DNA of 9,344 bases from Chloroflexota bacterium (lineage in GTDB: Bacteria > Chloroflexota > Dehalococcoidia > Lucifugimonadales > JADFKI01), in assembly GCA_022565015.1 (NCBI GenBank), contig JADFKI010000141.1, positions 1 through 9,344 on the forward strand. Direction: 5' to 3'. The translations under genes and the position numbers were made by a program. This document shows, in pieces, positions 1 through 7,900 of this stretch; position 1 is the stretch's first letter; each line of letters opens with the position of its first letter. The notes beneath the pieces were generated by a model that was given only the letters and a program-made list of their open reading frames with translations, did no database searches and was not told the origin of the DNA.

Positions 1-243
1 TTGTTCACGTCGCACTACCTCTTTGCCCAGGCCCCCGATGGTCCGGACGGCTCTGGCGTAATCGTGGCCGGCGACGGCCTTATCTATAGCGACTCCGACT
101 ACGGGTGCCTGTGGGACGGCGGCAGGCCCGATGTTCCCGCATCCCGCGAGGCTATCCGGTCTGCGCTGGAGCTGGGCACCAACCTTGGTGTCCTTTCGTC
201 CAGTCGCGTGAGAACGCAGTCCGTAAGAATGACGGAGACGTAG
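1..243 (+). CDS. C-terminal fragment of an unrecognised protein (5' truncated by window edge)
   Basis: The frame is open from the first base to a TAG at 241-243 and gives 80 residues. About three quarters of its third codon positions are G or C, as expected for real coding sequence in DNA of this composition. The TTG at position 1 should not be read as the start, because the frame reaches the window edge and probably continues upstream. I recognise no family. The fragment has a Gly/Asp-rich stretch (GPDGSGVIVAGDGLIYSDSD), one Cys, one Trp, then a short helix-like segment (SREAIRSALELG) and a polar tail. There is no membrane helix. The gene converges on the 501-residue gene, with 74 bp between the two stop codons. 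That gap holds only weak hairpins and no clear U-tract terminator. The fragment could also be a chance open frame, so confidence is moderate. Confidence 0.5.
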   Translation: MFTSHYLFAQAPDGPDGSGVIVAGDGLIYSDSDYGCLWDGGRPDVPASREAIRSALELGTNLGVLSSSRVRTQSVRMTET

Positions 244-317
244 GCCGTCGCCGACGTACGCGCGGGACGGAACGCGTGGGCACACCTGGCCCCACAGGCT
301 CTATCGCCGTAAGTGCG

Positions 318-1823
318 TTACTCCCAGAACTGTGCCAGATAGTAGGTGACCTGGTTCGCTTCGTTCACGGAAAGGTCGATGTAGCACCTGCTGGAGTGGC
401 GGCCGGCGAGAATCAGGGCCGCCTGGGCGTCCTCCTGATCATCCAGCTCGAGCAACAGTGAAGCGCCGTCCGTAACTACCCAGTCCCCGGACGCCGTGTT
501 CCTCAGCTGCACGTTGGAGGGGCTATAGGGTAGGCATTCCGTTGACCGGAGCTCATCGGACTCGATGCCGGAGCTACCGATCCAGAACTCGACCTCGGAG
601 CTCAGTACTTCGCCCGTCGTGGCGCTCCGGCCGATGAAGCAGCGGCCGTTGTGCCTCACGGCCAGGTTCATGGCATCGACCTGGCTATCTTCGGGCCTGA
701 GGGTTATGACCTCAACTTCGCCGTCCGTAACGACCAGCTTTGCATCCTTGGAGACTCCAAATCTCAGCGCCTCGGGGTCGTATCTCAGGCAGTCCGTAGA
801 CACGACGGTCGGCAGTATGGTTACGGTGGCGCTCTGGGGATCGAATTCTTCATCCTGAAGCGTGGCGGTGATTATCACCGTTCCTGGTGCCAAAGCCTGT
901 ACGAAGCCGGAATCCTCGACAACCGAAGCCACCGCCGGGTCGCTGGACGCCCAGGAGACCAGGCGTCCCACCAGCTCATTGCCGTCGCCATCGAACATGG
1001 TCGCGGCGAGGTTGGAGCTTTCACCCTCCGTGAGCGCCACCCTGCTGGGGGAGACGTTTAGCGCGGCCACGGGAGCCTTGGGCTCGAAGAAAACAAAATA
1101 CCATATGGCGATGCCTATGACTGCTATCACGACCGCCAGCGTCGCCGCTCTGAATACCCATACCGGTATCCTGGCAGGCACCTCGAGGAATCCGGGGCGG
1201 CTCGACGCTTCGGCCACGTCGTCGACCGGGGTAGCCGTCACCTCATACTGGTACTGGACAGGGGCGCCTCGAAGCGGCCGCTTTCCGCGGACGACGACCG
1301 GCACTTCCAGCGTGGCGTTCGGCGCCACCACCGGCGCCTCCGGCTCGAAGCTGAACTGGCACAGCCCGTCGGCATCCCTGCCGGAGAGCTCGAGCCCAAG
1401 CTCAGAGTTGCTTGAATTCGTGATGCTCAGAGTATGGGCTACCCTGGCGCCGCGGGCCCGCTGGGGGCTGTAGTCTATCAAGAACTCGTAGAAGGGCCTG
1501 ACGACGAGGCTAAGCTGGATGGACTTCTCTTCCTCGTCCTCCTTCTGCGACGACACCTTGCACTGGAATTCGTAGGTCCTGGCGAGTGACGTGCCCAGCC
1601 TGGGTGGCGCGATCGTAAGCGTCGCCGTCGTCTGGTCTCCTGGGAAGAGCGAGACGTTATTGCTGGAGAGTCTGTACCAGGTCGGGTCCAGGCCGTCGAT
1701 GGCGATGGTGAATACCCCGACTGCGACGCCCAGGTTCTGAATGGATATCGTCGTCTCAATCTCTTGACCCGGCTCTACCTCAAGGGTCTGTACGTCAGCC
1801 GCGAGTTGAATGTTTTCGGCCAT
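318..1823 (-). CDS. Single-pass membrane protein: Ig-like domains, central TM helix, Big_2 domain and two Cys-pair repeats
   Basis: Complete 501-residue protein, from ATG (1823-1821) to TAA. Residues 1-110 and 111-222 are two Ig-like beta domains of the COG1470/NEW3 type; the first has the typical pattern VEPGQ...ISIQN and LFPGDQTTATLTI. Residues 226-246 form one strongly hydrophobic helix. Residues 252-336 resemble a Big_2 (bacterial Ig-like group 2) domain, with LNVSPSRVALTEGES, VSWASSDPAVASV and APGTVIITAT. Residues 345-500 are two copies of an 85-residue repeat with one Cys pair each (C345/C395 and C430/C480). There is no N-terminal signal peptide. Arg residues precede the helix and an acidic/neutral segment follows it, so the positive-inside rule places the N-terminal half in the cytoplasm and the C-terminal half outside. 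Proteins with this Ig-Ig-TM layout are known in actinobacteria and Chloroflexota, sometimes labelled 'hydrolytic protein', but I see no catalytic motif. The function is unknown; a surface or envelope role is inferred. It lies 162 bp downstream of the giant surface-protein gene. Confidence 0.93.
   Translation of the reverse strand: MAENIQLAADVQTLEVEPGQEIETTISIQNLGVAVGVFTIAIDGLDPTWYRLSSNNVSLFPGDQTTATLTIAPPRLGTSLARTYEFQCKVSSQKEDEEEKSIQLSLVVRPFYEFLIDYSPQRARGARVAHTLSITNSSNSELGLELSGRDADGLCQFSFEPEAPVVAPNATLEVPVVVRGKRPLRGAPVQYQYEVTATPVDDVAEASSRPGFLEVPARIPVWVFRAATLAVVIAVIGIAIWYFVFFEPKAPVAALNVSPSRVALTEGESSNLAATMFDGDGNELVGRLVSWASSDPAVASVVEDSGFVQALAPGTVIITATLQDEEFDPQSATVTILPTVVSTDCLRYDPEALRFGVSKDAKLVVTDGEVEVITLRPEDSQVDAMNLAVRHNGRCFIGRSATTGEVLSSEVEFWIGSSGIESDELRSTECLPYSPSNVQLRNTASGDWVVTDGASLLLELDDQEDAQAALILAGRHSSRCYIDLSVNEANQVTYYLAQFWE
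324..791 (-). repeat. Two tandem 85-residue Cys-pair repeats in the 501-residue protein
   Basis: Residues 345-414 and 430-500 align without gaps at an offset of 85 residues from the first to the second cysteine. Shared positions are C-L-x-Y-x-P at the start, VVTDG in the middle (364-368 and 449-453), R-H-x-x-R-C-[FY]-I near the end, and a closing FW. The two cysteines in each copy are exactly 50 residues apart. Similar repeats occur singly or in tandem at the ends of other bacterial proteins, but I know no established name or function. Since this part is predicted to lie outside the membrane, one disulfide per repeat is plausible. Confidence 0.8.
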
Positions 1824-1828
1824 ATCTA

Positions 1829-1834
1829 TCCCCC
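1829..1834 (-). promoter_or_regulatory. Likely ribosome-binding site for the 501-residue gene
   Basis: On the minus strand, GGGGGA lies 5 nt before the ATG at 1823-1821, and a GGAG lies 12 nt before it. Either could pair with the 16S tail. This supports the chosen start, which also begins directly with the first Ig-like domain and leaves no room for a longer signal-bearing N-terminus. Confidence 0.4.
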
Positions 1835-1887
1835 ACTCCAGGCACGGACGATTTTGCCAGACTGATTCATGCGGACGGGACCGTTAT

Positions 1888-1906
1888 GCACGCCTCGGGA
1901 GCGTGC
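1888..1906. repeat. Small perfect inverted repeat in the 162-bp intergenic region
   Basis: GCACGC (1888-1893) and GCGTGC (1901-1906) are perfect inverted copies separated by 7 bases, and can form a 6-bp GC-rich hairpin in either strand. No T-run follows on either side, so it is not a canonical intrinsic terminator. It could be a weak processing or attenuation hairpin between the two minus-strand genes, an operator-like site, or chance. The rest of 1824-1985 shows no convincing -35/-10 pair and no other structure I can support. Confidence 0.35.
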
Positions 1907-1985
1907 CGCCTGGTCCGGCCGGCTACGTGGTTCCTTACTGTTCATAGCCATTCTCACTTTTTCGCCTCACCGGCCTCCCAACACA

Positions 1986-4900
1986 TCAACGAGGCAGCCT
2001 CAGCCACCGGGACAAGTTCATCCTGGGGACCGAAGGGATGCGAATGCGAATGCCAAGCCTGCGGGCAACTCTGCCCATCGGCGCCGAAATCTTCGACGCG
2101 TACTGCTGTGCGGGACCGAACCAGGACACCGCGATCCAAATTATCACGGCCAGGACCACCACGAACACGATTACCCCTATGACCACTTCCGGCCATACCC
2201 AAGGAGGGATGCCCTGTCGATCGACCACCGGCGGCGGGAACTCGCTATCGTAGCTGCCGTCACCCTCGATGTCTATCTTCCAGGACCAGCCTCGCTCCTC
2301 GTCGAGAATCTCCCAGTCCAGCTCGTAAGAGTGCACCTCACCCGCGGTGATAGCCACGCCGGTCCTCGGGAAGGTCTTGACCTGGCCCGACGTGTCGGTA
2401 AAGATCACATCGAGTCCATATAGTCCTTCCTCAAATCCGGTGATCTCGTACCTGAACCTGTCGGCCTGGCTATCCGACGCCAGGAGCACGGTCACGAAGT
2501 CTCGGAAGTAGGTCGAGTTTGGTATATTGGTCGTTATCTCCTCGGAGACGACGCCCGTGATGCGGCCCAGCTCGTCGAACACCCTGAGCTCTCCGGGGCT
2601 GCGTATCGCGGCCCGCAGCGTCGGAGACCGCCTCGAGAAGAACTCGCCGTCTCCTATCGACGCCACCAACCTCAAGGCCCCCGTATCGTCTTCTTCAACG
2701 CTCACAGGCACTATACCGTCTATCTGGCCGGGCACGGGATCGAATATATCAAAGTGCAGGAACACGGCCTGTTCGGCCTTGCTGTAGATAGCGAACAGCC
2801 TCAGGTCTCCCGTCGTCGGGCTGATCTCCATGATGCCGAGGGCATCCGGGTCCCAGGTCCTCTCTCCGGAAAGTATCGCCGCCATGTTCTTGGACAGGTC
2901 CACAGTAAACTCGCCTACGGCGACCGGCACGTCGTTGTGAGGCCCCCAGTTGCCCAGGGTCTCGCTGAACCTGGATAGCGACGTCAACGCAGTCTTCTCA
3001 TCCGTCGTCGGCTCTACGAGTGACTTGCGAATCGTCTCGTCGGACTCCAGTCCTCCCGCGAGCTCTCCTGCCGCCGTGAACCACTCCTGTTGCGCGGGAT
3101 CGGTCACCTCTTCCCTCTTCAGCTCGAAGAAGTCCTTTGCGATGCCACTGAGTCCCTGAAGCTCCCACGTCTGCAAATTAACCGAGCTCTGCTTGGGCCT
3201 CCCGATGGCGGACAAAAGCCTCAGGTCCACCGTCACGCTCTGGCAGCCGTTGAGCGCCGTGTCGCTGGCTATGCCGAAGCCGGCCTGGTAGGCCCCCGGC
3301 GTCAAAGCGGAGATGTCCACGCCAACTTCGATGCTCTGCGCCGATTCCAGGCTTATGCCGCTGGATGGTGTGACGCTCAGCCACTCCGCCAGGGGCTCGC
3401 CCGCGTCCGCCGGATCGCACGAAGGGGCGATGCGCCAGCTAAGCGGGCCGATTCCGGTCCTGGGGATATCCACCGTACGGGCCGCGGGAGTCGGATTCAA
3501 CTCTATCGCCGTTATTGTCACGCTGTTCGCCATTTCACCGAATGAAGGTGCAATTATGGACAGCTCGCGGCTCACAGTGTTGTTATCGACGTTTGGATCG
3601 AGGCTGCCGCTGGACACGCTCGAGACCAGAGCGACCGCCTCAACGACCTGCCTTGGCCGCAACACGATGTCGAACGTTGCCGAAGCACCCTCGGCCAATG
3701 AGGTCAGGCTGCATTCGAGGCCTGCGGCGGTCGTGCATGAGCCTGAGTCGGAGCTTGCCGACACGACTTCGAACTCCTCGGGGACTTCTTCGAGGAGCAG
3801 GACATCCGTGGCCACGGCGGGACCATCGTTGGATATCGTGACCGTGTACTCCAGCCGCTGTATCGTGCTCACGTTGGCGGGAATCGGGCTGCGCGTCATG
3901 ACGAGGTCCGAACGTCTGTCGAAAGCAGGCGCGCTAACGCTCACGATGCGTCCGTTGTCCGTCAGGTCGTCATCGCCTCTCAGGCCGTCGACCAGGTGGA
4001 TCACGAATCCGCCGGCCATGAACTCCACGCCCGTTTCGCCGTCATAGGTGAAGTCGTACCAGTGGGGCACGGCGTTATCGGGTGTCGGCCCGAACTTGTA
4101 GAACTTGTTGACGCTTACCCTGGACGGATCGTCCAAGGTGAGGACCAGCCTCGTCGAGCCGCCGCGACTCAGGCCTTCTATGGTTGATTTGTAGAAGCCT
4201 ATCGGGAAGTTTACCCTGGCGGGCGCATCGCCGGGCGACGGATTCTCGATGGCGGAAACGCCGGTCTGCCGCGTCCCTTCCGGCGATTCCAGCGTAACGA
4301 AAAGGCCCTCGACGAGATCAGGAAGAGACGACACGTTCTGCTGCCGTACGTCGGGTATGCCGTCGTTATTGGAGTCGCCGTCGTTGGGCGCGGCCAACTC
4401 GATAACGTCCGGGACGCCGTCGCCGTCGGAGTCCGTGGGCGCCGTAACGTTAAGGGTAACTGTTACCGTCTGAGGACTGTTCGCGGCGTCAACAGATACT
4501 ATCTCCAACAAGGCTTCATATGTGCCCTCCTCGAGGTCGCTCACGTCTATCACGAGGCCGACCTGTCCCGCGCTCTCGTTAGCGATGCCAGTTTCCGGAG
4601 TCGGGGTCAGCCAGTCCTGATCGGAGCCGACAACGAAATTCAGGTCTCCGCCACCGGAGTTGATGATCTCCATGAACTGAGTCGCAGGGCTGGGGCCACG
4701 CTCAGGTGCGGTAAATAGGAACCGGGTGTCGGCGATGCTTATCTCCGGCGGAGACGGCAGGACCTCGAATTGGACCGTGATCGTCTGGGGCTCGTTGGCC
4801 GCCCCATCGCCCGTAATCGTTATCTCTGCCTCATGAATGCCGGCCTCCAGACCCAGAGGGTCCACATTGACGGTTACCGTCGTGCGAGCGCCATCCGAAG

Positions 4901-7900
4901 ATGAACCGCTAGTCGGGCTTGGCACCACCCAGTCGACGTCGCTTTCCAGCACCCAGTCCAGGGTGCTGCCGCCGGCGTTCCAGACCTCGAATGCCTTTCC
5001 GACCGGGCTGGGGCCACCCTGCGGACCCGTAAAGCTCAACGTCTCCTGGCTCAACGCGATTTCTATGTCGCCCCCAAAGCGGCCTATGATGAGGTTGACG
5101 ACGACCGTCTGAGGCGTGTTGGTGGCCCGCTCCGAGGAGATGGTTATGACCGCTTCGTACTCCCCTTCCGGCAGATCGGTGACGTCTACGGTCAACCTAA
5201 CTTCATCGGGCTCGCCCTCGGACACGCCAATTGAAGGGCTTAGACTTAGCCACCCGGCGCTATCGGAAACGAACCATACGAGGTCCCGACCGCCGGCATT
5301 GGATATGGTCAGCGTCTGCGTGGGAGGGTTGGGTCCTCCTAGTGGAGCCGTAAACAGGAACGCGATGTCCTGGTGAGAGCTTGCTATCTCAGGCTCCGGC
5401 CTGGCTACGGCGGCGGCCTTTTCACCGGTACTTGTGCCGCCTGGGGGTTGCGGTGTCGCCGGAGGCTGCCCTACCGTAACGGTTGCGGAGCTCGAATCGT
5501 TGGTATTGTCCGTATCGAGCTGGTCGGCCTCGACGGACGCCTTGTTCTCGAAGGTGCCTGCGTTTGGCGTGTCGACGGATATGGTAACCGTCGTTTCCGC
5601 GCCGCCATCCAGGTCGCCCAGAAGACAGGTGACCGTTCCTTCAACCTCCGTGCATCCGTCGGTGGCCGACACGAATCCTAGAGCCTCGGGCAGCACGTCG
5701 GTTAGGACCACGCCGGTGGCTATGAACGATCCGATATTCTCCACGGTGATGGTGAAGTCGACCCCAGTGCCCGGCGTCACCGAAGCGCTGGAGACGGTCT
5801 TGGTGAGGACAAGGTCCAACTGCTTCGGCGAGTTGATCGTGTCTGAGAGCTCAGACGTGCTGCCTTCGCCGTTCTTATCCGTAGCCGTCGCCAGCAGCTT
5901 GTCGCCCTGCTTTAAGGCGACTACGCCAAGGTCGGCCTCAACGTTTTCGTCGAAATTCGAGTAGGTGTCGGCGCCGATGAAGCTTACGACACCGTCCGAA
6001 CTCATCTTGAAGAACTCGACTCTCAGGTCAAGTTCGGACTCGGCTTCGCTTTCGACCAGGTACTCAATTATCAGGGCGTTGGCCTTGAAGCTGCCCACGA
6101 TAAGTACCGGAAAGTCCTGTACGTTGTCATCTTCGTTTTCCGTGCGGCCGTCATCCAGGAGGTCGATGGCCTGGCCTTCGTTGGCCTCAAAGGTATTTCG
6201 CAGCAGGGCGTTGTCTCGACCGGACTCCACGGTGATGCCGTCGCTACCGTTGTGAGCAATGGTGTTGGAGGCGCCGTCCGCCGTGCCACCGATGAGGTTG
6301 CCGGTGGACGTGTCTTCTATGAAGATGCCGCTTTCGCCGTTGCCCTGGCCTTCCCTGCCAATGACGTTGCCCTCGATGATATTGCCGCCGTTGCCTTCGA
6401 GGAGAATCCCATGCCCTCCAAAGCCGTAAATGGTAAGGCCTCTTACCAAGCTCGAACTCGAGGTGATTACGAGTCCGGACGCGCTGTCCGGGGCACCGTC
6501 GCCGTCGATCTCAATGACACCCTCGCCGTCGATCAGGAACCGGTCGCTTATGTCCGGAAGCTGACTCTGCACCAGGATTACGTGAGGAGCCGGGCCAATG
6601 ATGTCGAATTCTATTTTCTGGACGCCCGGAATGTTATTTGCCTCTTGTATAGCGGCTCGAAGGGTGCATTTGCCTTCACCCGTGGCGCAGACCCCGTCCA
6701 GCTCTTCGTCTCTCAGGTCGCCGATGGAGTCGACCACGATGGAAGGGTCCTGGAACACTATTATGGAGCCCGACATCTCAGACGTGGAGCCTTCGCCGCT
6801 CTGATCCGTCGCGGTGGCGACGATACGTTCTCCATCCGCAATAACGACGTTACTCAGAACGGCTATGTCAAACCCTAGTTCAACGTCCGAATAAACGGCT
6901 GTACCAAGGAAAAGGTCCTCCTTGTCGCCGGAATCGTCATCGATAAAGAAGTCGACGTGAATCGGGAACGATGCGTTCAGCTGGCTGGACGGCACCCTAT
7001 AATCGACGACGAGATCGCCAAGGGCGTCTATGCGCGCGGATTTCAGCTCAGGGAAGTTCTGGAGGTTATTTGGCCCATCGTCGTTGTCCTCGTCACCTTC
7101 TGTGAGGTCATTACCCGTAGCGCCGTCATCCGCCAGGTTGATGCCGAGGCCCGTGTTTCCGAAGATCGAGTTGCCCCGAAGGCTGTTTCGCTGACCGTCG
7201 GCCACTCGGATGCCATCCTGGGCGTTGTTGAAAATCGTGTTCCCTTCGTCCTTGGGACCGCCGATCGTATTATCCGACGAATTTATGAATATGCCGTTTC
7301 CGCCAAAGCCGCTTATGCTGAGGCCCTGAATGGTCACGCCGTCACCCGTAATAGTCAGCCCGTTCTTGACACCGGAAACCTCATTGCCGAGTATCTTTAC
7401 AACAGGGGCATCGACGAAACCGCTCTGGGTTGTCCCATCAATGTGAACGGCAAAAGTGATCTCCGGCAGCTCATCTTCCAGCGTGATGGTCGTCTCGGAC
7501 GTGTCCAGCTCAAATACGATTTCGTCGAAGCCTACTAACGTGTTGGCCTTGACTATCGCCTCCCTCAGGGTGCAGTTGTCGTCGCACCCATCCAGTGCGC
7601 CGTCCAGGTTGGACGTGACTATGATCTCTTCCGCCTGTTCTACGTTTACGCGTGCTGAGAACTCGGAGGTGTTCTTTGTACCTGAGCCGTCCGTGGCGGT
7701 GGCCACAATAACGTCGCCGTCTTCGACCACGACTTTCCCAAGGTTGGCAAGCTGGTTGGATGGGACACCGTCGGAGGTATGACTGCCAATAAGTGTCAAG
7801 CCCTCTTCGCCGACGTCGTCCGCGCCGATCTTGTCCGCCAGGAAGAACTCTATGAGCAGGGGCAGCTCTGAGTTTGCGTCCGTAGTGTCAACGCTGTAGC

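Noticed and set aside
276..298. Short hairpins between the converging genes (GTGGG/CCCAC and CCTG/CAGG)
   Set aside because: The stems are 4 to 5 bp with no T-tract, too weak to call a terminator.
105..461. Plus-strand open frame of 118 codons
   Set aside because: It overlaps the 1-243 frame and runs antisense into the end of the well-supported 501-residue gene. Its product is Arg/Gly-rich with no domain pattern.
862..1473. Plus-strand open frame of 203 codons
   Set aside because: It is entirely antisense to the 501-residue gene. Its Ser/Thr/Ala-rich product is the mirror of the coding bias on the other strand.
1888..1906. Hairpin as an intrinsic terminator between the two minus-strand genes
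   Set aside because: The stem is only 6 bp and no T-run follows in either direction, so it is listed only as an inverted repeat.
1869..2423. Plus-strand open frame of 184 codons across the intergenic region
   Set aside because: It is mostly antisense to the clear membrane anchor and tail of the giant protein. Its low-complexity Arg/Pro/His-rich product shows no domain.
3313..4047. Long plus-strand open frame (244 codons), with others at 5434-5964, 6252-6878, 6957-7538 and 7903-8487
   Set aside because: All lie antisense within the giant gene, whose frame shows unmistakable domain repeats. None of the antisense products shows a family signature.
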